Part shown: piece after piece, positions 34,854 to 44,285 of the stretch
How positions within the stretch are numbered: the first letter of the stretch is position 1
How the letters are laid out: each line of letters begins with the position of its first letter
Source of the DNA: Gemmata palustris
GTDB taxonomy: Bacteria; Planctomycetota; Planctomycetia; Gemmatales; Gemmataceae
Direction: 5' to 3'
Assembly (NCBI RefSeq): GCF_017939745.1
Contig: NZ_JAGKQQ010000001.1
Span: 5,332,001 to 5,396,000 of the forward strand
Length of the DNA stretch: 64,000 nt
Program-made: the position numbers and the translations under genes
The notes under the pieces: model-generated
What the model was told of the DNA's origin: nothing
Database searches by the model: none
The model's input: only the letters and a program-made list of their open reading frames with translations

Positions 34854-37800
34854 ATGCCCCAGATCGATTCCTTGCATGGTGAAGTTTTGATGCTCCACAG
34901 TGTGACCGCACCGCGGAAGTCGGGTTTATTTGCTCAACACGATGGTACCGGCCCCGAACCGCGTTTGCTGCACGAGTTTTTCACGCGCGCGGCTCGCAAG
35001 TGGCCGGACAACGTCGCCATCGACGCCCCGCCCTGCGCCGCGCGCCCGAACCGCCGCACCATCACCTACGCCGAACTCGACCGCCGAACGGACGCGCTGG
35101 CGGCGTATTTACGCGAATTCGTGACCGGCGAATGCGTGGTCGCGATCCTGCTGGCGCGGAACGCAGAGCACGTTTACTTGGCGCAACTCGCGGTGATGAA
35201 GGCCGGCGCCGCTTACGTGTGCATCGACCCCACGTTCCCGGACGCGCAAGTCGGCACCATCCTCGGTGACGCGAAACCCGTCGCCGTATTAACGGATGCC
35301 GCCGGACTCGGCCGGGTGCGCCGGTGCGCCCCCGCACTCGGGTGCGCGTTCGATGTGATGGCGTGGGCCGCTCAACCTGAAAATCCCGTTCCGCCGTTGG
35401 CCGCGGCCCCGTGGCTCACGCCCCGCAACCTGGCGTACCTCATCTACACTTCGGGCACCACCGGTAAGCCGAAGGGAGTGATGATCGAGCACGCGGCCAT
35501 CGTGAACCTCGTTCGCGGTGACCTCGCCACGTACCCCGCATCACCCGAGGACCGCGTCGCCCAGAACTCGTCGTGCGCTTACGATTCGTCTGTCGAAGAA
35601 ATTTGGATGGCGCTCGCGGCCGGCGCCACGCTCGTTGTGATGGACGACGACGCGACGCACCTCGGGCCGGACCTCGCCCTCTGGCTCCGAACGGAGGGCG
35701 TGACGGTCTTCAGCCCGCCGCCGACGCTCCTGCGCACGATCGGGTGCGAAGATCCCGAACGCGCTCTGCCGGACCTGAAGCGCATTCACGTTGGCGGCGA
35801 GCCGTTGCCGCGTGACGTCGCCGACAAGTGGGCGCCCGGGCGCTGCCTCGTGAACGATTACGGCCCGACCGAGTGCGCGGTCGTGGCGCTTCGCGGCATC
35901 ATCCGGTCCGGCGACGCGATCACCATTGGTCGCCCCGTACCGGGCATTCAGGCGTGGGTGCTGAACGAGCGCCTCGAAGAAGTGGCGCCCGGCGAATCGG
36001 GCGAACTCTGTCTCAGCGGTGTGGGTTTGGCCCGCGGGTACCTGAATGATGCCGAGCTAACGGCCCGCAAGTTCCCGACACACTCGCGGCTCGGGCGCAT
36101 TTACCGCACCGGTGACCTCGTTCATCGGGCCGCCGACGGCACGTACTTCTGCCACGGCCGGATCGACACGCAGGTGAAGATCCGCGGGTTCCGAATCGAA
36201 TTGGAAGCGATCGAATCGCGGCTTTCTGCGCGCGCCGATGTGCGCGAAGCGGCGTGTCGCGTGCAGGGCGAGGGACCGCAGCAGCAAATCGTCGCGTTCG
36301 TAGTCCCCACGAACCCCGCGTCACCGCCATCATTCGACGCTCTGAAGGCTGCGATACGCGAACAGCTCCCGGAGTACATGGTGCCGGCTCACTTCGGGCT
36401 ACTGGCCGCGCTGCCGACCGCGGTGAGTGGGAAATTGGACCGGCGCGCGCTGCCGATACTGGAAGTCCATGCGCCGGAGCCGCACGGTCGCATCACCGAC
36501 CCACGCGACGAGATCGAAGAGCGCATCACGACCGCGGTTCGCCGCGTGTTCAATTTGAAGGAGCGCGTTTCAGTCGATCACGACTTCTTCAACGACTTCG
36601 GGGGCGATTCACTCCGCGCCGCGATGCTGATTTCCGCCCTGCGCGACGATCCGGTAACGGCCGCACTCGCCGTCCGCGATCTGTACCAGACGCGCACCAT
36701 TGAAGGACTGGCCCAGCGCGTTCGGAACACAAGCGGTCACGCGAACTCCCACAAACCGACCGAACCGGCCAAGCGGCTGAACCCGCTGTTCGCGACGATC
36801 GTGCAATCCGCGTGGTTGTTGCTCGGACTGATGGTTACTGGCCCCGCGCTCTACCTGCTGGCGTTCCACATCGTCCCGGATGCCACAGCGAGTTTGGGCC
36901 TGGCGCCGTTCCTGCTCACGACGCCGCTGCTCTACGCGGCCGGCATCTGCCTGTACGCGGTCGGCTCGGTGATCTTCGCAGTGATGGTGAAGAAAGTGCT
37001 GATCGGTCGGTACCAGCCGGTTCGGGCACCGATTTGGGGGAGCTTCTACGTTCGCAACTGGATCGTGCAACAAACCGCGCGGCTCATCCCCTGGCGGTTC
37101 TTCGACGGCACTGTTTTCGTGAGCGTGATCTTGCGGGCACTCGGCGCAAAGGTTGGGAGGGGTGTTCACATTGGCCGCGGGGTCGGGCTCGTTCACGGCG
37201 GGTGGGATCTGCTCGAAATCGGCGACAACGTGAGCATCAGTCGTGACGCGACGCTGCGTCTCGTTGATCTCGAAGACGGGCAGATTATCGTCGGGCCGAT
37301 TTCGATCGGTGCTGACTGCACCCTCGATATTCGCTCGGGCCTCGGGCCGAACACGCGCATGGAGCCGGATAGTTACCTCGCGGCTCAGGGATACGCGCTC
37401 TCCGGAGCGGTGCTTTCCCGAGGAGCGCGCTGGGCCGGGATCCCGGCCGCGCCTGCGGGCGAAGCTCCGCCGGCCGCACAGTTAACAGAGGGGAGCCACG
37501 AGCTTTCGCCGGTAATGCACGGCGTCGTACTACTCGGCGCGAAGTTGCTGTTCACAGCGCTCGCGGTCCTTCCTGTTGCGCTCGCGGTGTTGCTGTACGC
37601 TCAGGTGCAGGGGATCGATACCGCCGCGGCGACCGCATGGTTATTGCATCCCACGATTAACACCGATCAGTTCTTGCTCTCCGCGCTCGTGGCCGTGCTC
37701 ATCGTTCCGGCGCTGCTCGTGTCGCGTTGTGTTTCGATGCGCACGCTCGGGAAGATCCCCGAGGGCGTGGTCAGCCGGTGGAGCTACACCTACATCCGCG

Positions 37801-38912
37801 TGCTGCTGAAGCGGGACATTCTGGACTGGGCGAACGACTGGCTCAACGGCACGTTGCTGTGGCGCGTGTGGCTGCGCGGCGCGGGTATGAAGATCGCACG
37901 CGACACCGAACTGAGCACGATTTTCGACACCGTACCGGAGTTGGTCGAACTCGGACCGGGCACCTTCTTCGCCGACGGCATTTACCTCGGCGCCCCGCAC
38001 GTTCACCGCGGGACGGTCACCCTGGCGCGCACGAAGCTCGGCGCCAGCGTGTTCCTGGGTAACTACGCCGTCATCCCGATCGGTCAGACGATCCCGGACG
38101 GCGTGCTCCTCGGGGTCTGCACCGTTGCGGACGATCGCATCATCACGCGCGGGACGTCGTGGTTCGGGGAACCGCCGTTCGAGTTGCCGAAGCGGGAGAT
38201 CGTCGAGGCCGACGCGCGCCTGACGCACAAGCCTTCGTGGATTCGTTACGCGAACCGCGTGTTCTGGGAGCTGCTGCGGTTCGCCCTTCCCTTAGTGCCG
38301 CTGCTGCTCGTCGCGACGTGGTTCGCAGTGCTGGAAGCGGTTCAGCCCGAAGTTTCGCTCGCGGTCCTCGCGTTCGGCGTCGTACCGGCGCTCGACCTGG
38401 GCTTCCTCGTGGGGCTGTGCCTGTTCGGGCTAGCTTTGAAGTGGTTCTTACTCGGTCGCGTGCGCCCGGGCACGCGCACGCTCTGGTCGTGCTGGTGCAG
38501 CCGGTGGGACTTCAACTACATCGCGTGGCACTACCTCGCGCTGGCTCCCATGCAGGCACTTGAAGGCACCGTCCTGCTGAACGGCTACCTGCGTGCTCTG
38601 GGAGTGAAGATCGGTAAGAACGTCGTCGTGGGGGACGTGTTCGCGCTCGTCGTGGACCCCGACATGCTGGAACTTCAGGACGGCGCGACCGTGAGTTGCT
38701 TGTTCCAGGCCCATACGTTCGAGGACCGCGTGCTCAAGATCGACCGAGTCGTGATCGGGAAGAACTCGTCGGTGGGGATTGGGGCGGTGCTGCTCTACGG
38801 GTGCCACATCGGTGACGGCACCCGCGTGGCGGGCCACAGCGTGGTGATGAAGCGCGAGCGCTTGCAGCCCAACCACACTTACGCCGGGTGCCCGACTCAC
38901 TTGGTGGGCTGA
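34854..38912 (+). CDS. Pls/PosA-type non-ribosomal peptide synthetase (single-module, membrane-embedded)
   Basis: A 1352-residue protein with the architecture of Pls, the epsilon-poly-L-lysine synthetase. The adenylation domain (40-540) has YTSGTTGKPKG (198-208), NDYGPTE (334-340), YRTGDL (417-422) and GKLDRR (526-531). A carrier domain follows with phosphopantetheine Ser586 in DFGGDSL. After residue 640 six hydrophobic segments alternate with three hexapeptide-type (beta-helix) domains, the last ending near the C-terminus (VVIGKNSSVGIGAVLLYGCH). There is no classical condensation or thioesterase domain; in Pls the tandem C-terminal domains join monomers through side-chain amide bonds. By hand alignment the substrate pocket holds Asp244, Glu248 and Asp335, suggesting a basic amino acid. 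It is a lone gene followed by an inverted repeat. Confidence 0.9.
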   Translation: MPQIDSLHGEVLMLHSVTAPRKSGLFAQHDGTGPEPRLLHEFFTRAARKWPDNVAIDAPPCAARPNRRTITYAELDRRTDALAAYLREFVTGECVVAILLARNAEHVYLAQLAVMKAGAAYVCIDPTFPDAQVGTILGDAKPVAVLTDAAGLGRVRRCAPALGCAFDVMAWAAQPENPVPPLAAAPWLTPRNLAYLIYTSGTTGKPKGVMIEHAAIVNLVRGDLATYPASPEDRVAQNSSCAYDSSVEEIWMALAAGATLVVMDDDATHLGPDLALWLRTEGVTVFSPPPTLLRTIGCEDPERALPDLKRIHVGGEPLPRDVADKWAPGRCLVNDYGPTECAVVALRGIIRSGDAITIGRPVPGIQAWVLNERLEEVAPGESGELCLSGVGLARGYLNDAELTARKFPTHSRLGRIYRTGDLVHRAADGTYFCHGRIDTQVKIRGFRIELEAIESRLSARADVREAACRVQGEGPQQQIVAFVVPTNPASPPSFDALKAAIREQLPEYMVPAHFGLLAALPTAVSGKLDRRALPILEVHAPEPHGRITDPRDEIEERITTAVRRVFNLKERVSVDHDFFNDFGGDSLRAAMLISALRDDPVTAALAVRDLYQTRTIEGLAQRVRNTSGHANSHKPTEPAKRLNPLFATIVQSAWLLLGLMVTGPALYLLAFHIVPDATASLGLAPFLLTTPLLYAAGICLYAVGSVIFAVMVKKVLIGRYQPVRAPIWGSFYVRNWIVQQTARLIPWRFFDGTVFVSVILRALGAKVGRGVHIGRGVGLVHGGWDLLEIGDNVSISRDATLRLVDLEDGQIIVGPISIGADCTLDIRSGLGPNTRMEPDSYLAAQGYALSGAVLSRGARWAGIPAAPAGEAPPAAQLTEGSHELSPVMHGVVLLGAKLLFTALAVLPVALAVLLYAQVQGIDTAAATAWLLHPTINTDQFLLSALVAVLIVPALLVSRCVSMRTLGKIPEGVVSRWSYTYIRVLLKRDILDWANDWLNGTLLWRVWLRGAGMKIARDTELSTIFDTVPELVELGPGTFFADGIYLGAPHVHRGTVTLARTKLGASVFLGNYAVIPIGQTIPDGVLLGVCTVADDRIITRGTSWFGEPPFELPKREIVEADARLTHKPSWIRYANRVFWELLRFALPLVPLLLVATWFAVLEAVQPEVSLAVLAFGVVPALDLGFLVGLCLFGLALKWFLLGRVRPGTRTLWSCWCSRWDFNYIAWHYLALAPMQALEGTVLLNGYLRALGVKIGKNVVVGDVFALVVDPDMLELQDGATVSCLFQAHTFEDRVLKIDRVVIGKNSSVGIGAVLLYGCHIGDGTRVAGHSVVMKRERLQPNHTYAGCPTHLVG

Positions 38913-38925
38913 GAACCGGGATGAG

Positions 38926-39010
38926 GCGAACGGCCGGCGTGAGCCGGCTGATAAGAGCTTGCCCGTAATGAGCGGTCGCGCTCACCAGCCGGCTCACGCC
39001 GGCCGTTCGC
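38926..39010. repeat. Perfect 25-base inverted repeat between convergent genes
   Basis: Arms 38926-38950 and 38986-39010 are exact reverse complements (GCGAACGGCCGGCGTGAGCC at the outer end), with a 35-base loop. It lies between the ends of the synthetase gene and the ABC permease gene, so it can form a hairpin at the 3' end of both transcripts. Confidence 0.92.
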
Positions 39011-39043
39011 CAAGTCAGCGAGCCGCAACTGTTGGTTACGGCA

Positions 39044-40024
39044 TCAATAATCCATGTTGCGGAACTCGTAGGCCGCGATCGACAGTACGCCGAACGCGAA
39101 CGCGAGCGACGCGAGTACCGACAACTCGGGCCGGAACGCGCCCTTTTGCTTCACCGCGTCCAGTTCCGGTACCGGCGTCGAATACGTGCCCGCATCCATT
39201 AAGTCAAAGAAGATGCCGCTCAGGTCCATCGGCTTCGGCAGCACCCAGTACCCCGCGTCCACCAGGAACGCCGCCATCGGGGTGATTCCCTGAATCGGGG
39301 CCGCGGTCAGGCGCAGGTACGTGAAGTTCATCGCCCAGCACAGAATCCAGAACAGCAGCGTGCCGAACACGCTCACGACCGTGCTCCGCGTACACACCGC
39401 GAGGAACGCGCTGAACGCATAGAACACCGCGAAGTTCGTCACGAGTAGAGGCACCGCCAGCCAGTACCGCACGTCCCACACGCCGGTCGCGAAGCCCAGC
39501 CCGAGCCACGTCCCACCGACGAAGAAAGTGGCGTGCAGCGCCACGAACAGCACCACACCGAAGTATTTCCCGGCCAACAGTGCCCACCGCGGCGCCGGTT
39601 TCGCGAGTAACACCGTCACCGCGTGCGGTTCGAGGAACGTCGGCAGGAACCCGGCCGTCCACAGGAGCGCGAGCAGCACGCCCGCGGTATCGGCTAGAAT
39701 CCCCGCGAGCCACAACTGAAGTTCGCGCACCGAGTCCGATTTGCTCTTGGCGACCGGGTACTCCACCATCCCGAACCCGACGGACACGGTCCCGTGCGGC
39801 TCATCAATGCCCTCCGCGCCCTCCCCCTTCGGCATGCGCAGTGGCAGTTCGGCGGGGTGGCGCTCGCGCTCCTCGGCGCCGGTCACCGTCACACTCATCG
39901 CGAAGAACGTGCAGAGCACGGTGAGCCCGAGCATCACCCAGAACAGCCGGGACGCGAGGGACTGGCGGAACGTGTCGCGCACCATCCAGCGGACGGTGCG
40001 AATGGTCGCGGGCAGCGCGTTCAT
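39044..40024 (-). CDS. ABC transporter permease
   Basis: A 326-residue integral membrane protein of the ABC-2 type, with about six membrane segments: one near the N-terminus (LASRLFWVMLGLTVLCTFFA), then, after a large extracytoplasmic loop, a cluster from about residue 120 (ILADTAGVLLALLWTAGFL, YFGVVLFVALHATFFVGG, VPLLVTNFAVFYAFSAFLA) and a last one at the C-terminus. Its ATG overlaps the stop of the ATPase gene (ATGA at 40021-40024), so the two are translated together and form one exporter. The substrate is unknown. Lying next to the convergent synthetase gene hints at, but does not show, a link. Confidence 0.88.
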   Translation of the reverse strand: MNALPATIRTVRWMVRDTFRQSLASRLFWVMLGLTVLCTFFAMSVTVTGAEERERHPAELPLRMPKGEGAEGIDEPHGTVSVGFGMVEYPVAKSKSDSVRELQLWLAGILADTAGVLLALLWTAGFLPTFLEPHAVTVLLAKPAPRWALLAGKYFGVVLFVALHATFFVGGTWLGLGFATGVWDVRYWLAVPLLVTNFAVFYAFSAFLAVCTRSTVVSVFGTLLFWILCWAMNFTYLRLTAAPIQGITPMAAFLVDAGYWVLPKPMDLSGIFFDLMDAGTYSTPVPELDAVKQKGAFRPELSVLASLAFAFGVLSIAAYEFRNMDY

Positions 40025-40791
40025 GCGGCCTCCGACTGGTACAGGCGTTGGAGGGCGGTTTCGAGGTTCCGCGGCGCGCCGGACTTCGGGTCGCGCAACA
40101 GGTCCGGGAGCGTTCCGTCGAACACGATCTGCCCGGCGACCAGTACCGCGGCGGAATCGCACAGCTCTTGCACTTCGGGGAGCACGTGCGACACCATCAG
40201 CACCGTCTTCCCCGCGCTCTTCCGCTCGCGCACCACTTGTCGGAGCAGTTGCCGGCCGGACAGGTCCAGGCCCTCGGTGGGTTCGTCGAGGATGAGCAGG
40301 TCCGGGTCGTTAAACAGAGCTTGCGCGAGGCCCAGGCGCTGAACCATGCCCTTGCTGAATCGCGCGATCGGCTCGCTCTTGCGGTCCGCGAGGCCCACCC
40401 GCTCAAGTAGCGCTGTGGTTCGGGCGGGTAGTGCCTCGGACGGTACGCCGGACAGCCCGCCGTAGAACGTGAGCAACTCGGACGCGGAGAGGTAGCGCGG
40501 GAACGCGTGGTTCTCGTGCATGTACCCGATGCGCCCGAGCGTGCCCCGGTCGGCGATCGGCGCGCCGAGCCGGGCGATCGTGCCCGAGGTGGGGCGCACG
40601 AGCGACAGGAGCAACTTCACGAGGGTCGTTTTGCCGGCCCGGTTCGGGCCGAGCAGCCCGAACACGCGCCCGGCGGGCACGGTGAGCGACACGCCCCGCA
40701 CCGCGGGCACGCCCCCGCGCCCCAGGAGCCCCGTGGGGTACGTCTTTACCACCTGATCGAATACCGCGGCTGCGGTCACGGTGAACTCCAT
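40021..40791 (-). CDS. ABC transporter ATP-binding protein
   Basis: A 256-residue ATPase of the NatA/CcmA-like group. Walker A reads GPNRAGKTT (48-56), where the usual Gly in the fourth place is Arg51; the essential GKTT is intact. The signature is FSKGMVQRL, Walker B is LLILDEPTEGLD and the switch His is in MVSHVLPE, so it should be active. It powers the permease encoded by the overlapping downstream gene. The ATG at 40791 is the natural start. Confidence 0.95.
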   Translation of the reverse strand: MEFTVTAAAVFDQVVKTYPTGLLGRGGVPAVRGVSLTVPAGRVFGLLGPNRAGKTTLVKLLLSLVRPTSGTIARLGAPIADRGTLGRIGYMHENHAFPRYLSASELLTFYGGLSGVPSEALPARTTALLERVGLADRKSEPIARFSKGMVQRLGLAQALFNDPDLLILDEPTEGLDLSGRQLLRQVVRERKSAGKTVLMVSHVLPEVQELCDSAAVLVAGQIVFDGTLPDLLRDPKSGAPRNLETALQRLYQSEAA

Positions 40792-40851
40792 GCCCGAGGT
40801 TTACACGTGTTGCCGTCTGGAAACATAGCTTACGATTGGAAGAAACCAAGA

Positions 40852-40973
40852 ACACAGGGCGGGCGCCCTGTGCTACGAACGACGGCCCCTCCGGGGCGAA
40901 GACCAAACCAATCATGGTTTTGCCTTCGCCCCGGAGGGGCCGTCGTTCGTAGCACAGGGCGCCCGCCCTGTGT
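40852..40973. repeat. Perfect 50-base inverted repeat
   Basis: Arms 40852-40901 and 40924-40973 are exact reverse complements over 50 bases with a 22-base loop (outer end ACACAGGGCGGGCGCCCTGT, itself palindromic). It ends 12 bases before the TadG-like gene's stop codon on the right and starts 60 bases before the ATPase start on the left. Transcription from the TadG-like gene would run straight into it, making it a likely terminator or 3' stabilising hairpin. Confidence 0.95.
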
Positions 40974-40985
40974 ATTCAGGGACAT

Positions 40986-43922
40986 TTACTCGATCAGCAC
41001 AACGGACACGCCGCTCTGGAAGATGCGCTCGAGGCAGTCCCGCATACGGGTGATGCGCTGGTCGTAGGGGCCGGTGATGGTCTGCGCGTCCGGGAGTGTG
41101 GTGGCCCCCACCGTGCCGGTGCCGCCGTACTCCGCGCACTTCGCGAGGAACGCCTGGGCATCGTCTCGGTAAGTGGCGCTCGGGGCGAGTTCCGCATCGA
41201 ACAGGTCCCCGAACGCGATCGGGTACACGCGGGCCTGGGCGTTGGGCAGGCTCAACCCGCTGTCCGCTCCGGCGCCGGAGGTGGTCGCGGTTGCGGCCAT
41301 TTGCTTCACCGTCTGCTTAATCACGTTGTAGGCGTGATTGATCCCGGTCGTGTTGCCGTTGCTGCCGCTCGTAACACCGCCGAGCGTGTAGTACGAGTTG
41401 TACCCGCGCTGGACGAACGTCGGGGTGCGGTAACTGTTCGGTACCCCGTCCGTCTCGAAGATAATGATCTTCTGTGCCCCACGGCGCCCGTTCCCGGTCC
41501 CCACCGACTGTGCGGCCGAGATGGTGGACGGGGACAACACGTTGAAGGCGTAGGCCAACCCGGTCTGCGGGTCGGTGCTGCCGCCCGCGTTCGGGATGTC
41601 GGCGTCGTCGTGGCCGGTCAGCGAGGACGTCGTGTACGGGCGGACCTCGGTCGTAACGTTTCCGCCGTTGATCGTCGTGAGCAGTTGCTTCGGGTAGAAC
41701 AGGGCGTTCTTGAGAGCCTGGAAGTTCTGACCGAGCGGCCAGCGGACGCTGTTGTGCTGCGAGGCCGCGAAGAACACGAGCCCGGCGAAGTCGTTCGGGT
41801 GGTTGTTCTTCACGTCGTCGAGCACCGAGTTCATCCCGGCCTTGAGCTGCCAGCAGTGGGCCTCGTTGCACGTCCCGGGGAGCCAGTTCCCGATGGACGA
41901 GGCCGTGTCCCCCATTGTGAGGAAATTGACCATGCTCAGCGGCCCGAACCACATGTTCAGGCGCGGGCGCCGCGGGCTGTCGGTGTACCGCATGTACGGG
42001 CGGGTCGCCGACTCGAGGATCGTTTGCCACGAAAACTTGTAGTTGGTCAGGTCGCTGCCGGTGATCGTCGCCGTGCTGGAACTCCAACTGTCGGCCCCGC
42101 CGTACAGGTTCCCGGTCCCGCTATAACTGCCGATCCCGAGAACGAAATCGATGTAGCTCTTCCAAAACCCTTTGTCGAACTTCTCCTGGGTGGTGCCGGT
42201 GCCGGTGTCCACGTCGTTCGGGATGGACGAGTAGTACAGTACCCGCCCGGCCCGCAGATTCGGCGGCAGCACCTGCGGACCGCTCTTGATCCACTTCAGG
42301 ACGGCCGCGTAGTTGACCTGGGTTCCGCTCGTCGCGGTGACCGTCTGGCCCGACGAGCCGGTGTTCAGGATGGTCTCATTGATGTGGTCGACACTACCCG
42401 CCGTGTTCGTGGTGTTATTGTCCACTTGCGGATCGAGTGCGCCACCAGATTTGTTGTAGAAGAACCGCCGGCGCCAATCGCCCCCGGCCGCTTGAGCCAT
42501 GTCCGGCGCCCGCGGGTCGGGCGGCCAGACGTAGAACGTCTTACCCCAGTACCCCGGCCCCATCGAGTACCCCACGAACCGGTCGGCCGCGGGCACCAGA
42601 ATGTTGTTCAACGTACTGAGGTTCGCGAGCAGGTAGGTCGCCGGGTTCGTCGGGCCGTTCGATCCGCGGTACGTGCGGTATTTGCTGATGTCGAGGTCGT
42701 ACCCGTAGGTTTCCCAGAGCGGGTCACGGAAGTTGAGCCAGTCGGTCGAGAACGCCGGGCTGACGCCGCTCGTCGGCGGGTTCGACCCGGTGTACCCCAG
42801 GAGGTCCGCGGCGTGGTACGCGGCCCGCGTCGCAGCGCCGCTCGTGGACCACGTCGTTTCCGTCTTGTCGATTTTGCCGTCGCCCCGGCGCCACCGGTCG
42901 CCGGCGTAAGTGATCCCGGCGGAATCCGTCATTGATGCGTAGAAGGCCGGGGCCGGCACCGGCCCCTTCGGGTTCGCCTCGTTGCCCTTGTGCGTCGGGT
43001 CGTACCCGGTCCAGGTGTACGTCGGGGCGGTGTAGTTGGTCGAGTCGGCACCGCTCTCCGACGGGGACCAGCGGTGAAACGCGTTCAGCAGGTTCGGGCT
43101 GCCGTCGGCCTTCGTGGTGAGCGGGTAAGCCACCGTTGCCGGGGAGTTGATGTTGCTCGGGTCGAAGTAGAAGTTGCGGATGATCGGCGGGCCGCCGGGG
43201 GTGGCGATGCTGTAGTTGTTCCGCGGGATCGCTTCGCCGTTGCCGTTCGCGAGGTTCGCCGAGGCGATGAGCACACTCTGCCGGGACACGTAGTGGCCCG
43301 CGACCGGCACCATCGGGTCCGGGTTCATCGACTGGCTGTTGTTATTGAACGTGCTGCTGTACGCCATCGACCCGGTCATGTCGAGCACGAACGCGATGTC
43401 GCGCGGGCGGTAGACCGCGGTGGCCGTGGCCCCGCTGGGCATCGAGTTCACGCCGAACACGCGCATGAAGTACGTGGGCTGCGCCACGGTAATGGTGATG
43501 CGCAGGGCGGTCCACGAGCCGCTGGCCGGGGCCGAACCCGCGCCGGAGGTCACGGTCGCCCAATTGCTCACCTGGAACGTCTGACTCGTCGGGTTGTACA
43601 GGTACTGGCCCGCTTCGATTTTGCTCACCTGGGCGCTGGTGAAGTTCCCGCTCAGGAGCGGGTTACTCGTCGTCGACCCCTTGGCCGCCGTCACCGCCGC
43701 CGGGAGGTTGCTGTAGAGCACCCCGTCCTTGTTGTTCAGCGTCCGCGTGCCCACCAGCGCGGCGACGTCGGCCGCGTTCTGGCTCTGGGTCCGCGCCACC
43801 GCCAGCATGCCGAGGTCCACCGCCAGCGCGACGAACCCGAACAGACCGATCAGACACACCCCCAGCAGTGGCAGAATGGACCCGCGCCGGTCCGCCCGGT
43901 ACCCGGAATTCGCGATTCTCAT
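40986..43922 (-). CDS. TadG-like pilus-assembly protein with von Willebrand factor A domain
   Basis: A 978-residue protein. The N-terminus has one membrane segment in the TadE/TadG style (RRGSILPLLGVCLIGLFGFV, then VDLGMLAVARTQSQNAADVA), which anchors a large extracytoplasmic part. A VWA-type domain starts near residue 175, with the metal site DMTGSM (Asp181). The domain is split by a long insertion before the rest reappears near the C-terminus (IIIFETDGVPNSY, VYPIAFGDLF). Such proteins are minor components of Flp/Tad pili or surface proteins. At nearly 1000 residues it is about twice the common TadG size. ATG at 43922 with GGGAG is preferred to ATG at 43964. No other tad gene is in the window. 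Confidence 0.85.
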   Translation of the reverse strand: MRIANSGYRADRRGSILPLLGVCLIGLFGFVALAVDLGMLAVARTQSQNAADVAALVGTRTLNNKDGVLYSNLPAAVTAAKGSTTSNPLLSGNFTSAQVSKIEAGQYLYNPTSQTFQVSNWATVTSGAGSAPASGSWTALRITITVAQPTYFMRVFGVNSMPSGATATAVYRPRDIAFVLDMTGSMAYSSTFNNNSQSMNPDPMVPVAGHYVSRQSVLIASANLANGNGEAIPRNNYSIATPGGPPIIRNFYFDPSNINSPATVAYPLTTKADGSPNLLNAFHRWSPSESGADSTNYTAPTYTWTGYDPTHKGNEANPKGPVPAPAFYASMTDSAGITYAGDRWRRGDGKIDKTETTWSTSGAATRAAYHAADLLGYTGSNPPTSGVSPAFSTDWLNFRDPLWETYGYDLDISKYRTYRGSNGPTNPATYLLANLSTLNNILVPAADRFVGYSMGPGYWGKTFYVWPPDPRAPDMAQAAGGDWRRRFFYNKSGGALDPQVDNNTTNTAGSVDHINETILNTGSSGQTVTATSGTQVNYAAVLKWIKSGPQVLPPNLRAGRVLYYSSIPNDVDTGTGTTQEKFDKGFWKSYIDFVLGIGSYSGTGNLYGGADSWSSSTATITGSDLTNYKFSWQTILESATRPYMRYTDSPRRPRLNMWFGPLSMVNFLTMGDTASSIGNWLPGTCNEAHCWQLKAGMNSVLDDVKNNHPNDFAGLVFFAASQHNSVRWPLGQNFQALKNALFYPKQLLTTINGGNVTTEVRPYTTSSLTGHDDADIPNAGGSTDPQTGLAYAFNVLSPSTISAAQSVGTGNGRRGAQKIIIFETDGVPNSYRTPTFVQRGYNSYYTLGGVTSGSNGNTTGINHAYNVIKQTVKQMAATATTSGAGADSGLSLPNAQARVYPIAFGDLFDAELAPSATYRDDAQAFLAKCAEYGGTGTVGATTLPDAQTITGPYDQRITRMRDCLERIFQSGVSVVLIE

Positions 43923-44235
43923 AAGCGTGGCGCTCCCGACCGCAGGCGCGGCCCATCGAGGCATTATCAGATGTGGGCAACCTAGTTCACGCGCGGGTGC
44001 GGCGCCGGGATGCTGTGGGCGAAAAATGCGGATTCTGAGGATTAGGCCGGGGCATGAGGGGGATTCGGACAACCCTCGTCAGGGGCGAAGGCGCGTGTTG
44101 AGGTCGGAGTGTGAGTGGAACGGTCGAAGACCGGAGCCGAGAATGACCGCCGCTCGAAGCATTGATTTGGAATTACGTATACTATCGCATATAATTGGGA
44201 TAGGTGGAATTTGAGTTTTTGTGAGACCCCTGTAG

Positions 44236-44285
44236 CGAGCCGCAGCCGCAAGGGAGCGGGGCGCAGCTCTTGCGGCTGCGGCTCG
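44236..44285. repeat. 17-base inverted repeat in a gene-free region
   Basis: CGAGCCGCAGCCGCAAG at 44236-44252 is the exact reverse complement of 44269-44285. It lies in the 625-base region 43923-44547, which shows no gene but holds an AT-rich stretch near 44165-44220 (candidate promoter for the minus-strand TadG-like gene) and several GTTAGC words at 44340-44490. Confidence 0.75.

Noticed and set aside
34854..38912. A multi-gene natural-product cluster around the synthetase
   Set aside because: Neighbours are endonuclease V, an ABC pair and a pilus-like protein; no tailoring enzymes, phosphopantetheinyl transferase or regulator is visible, so only a single-gene system is claimed.
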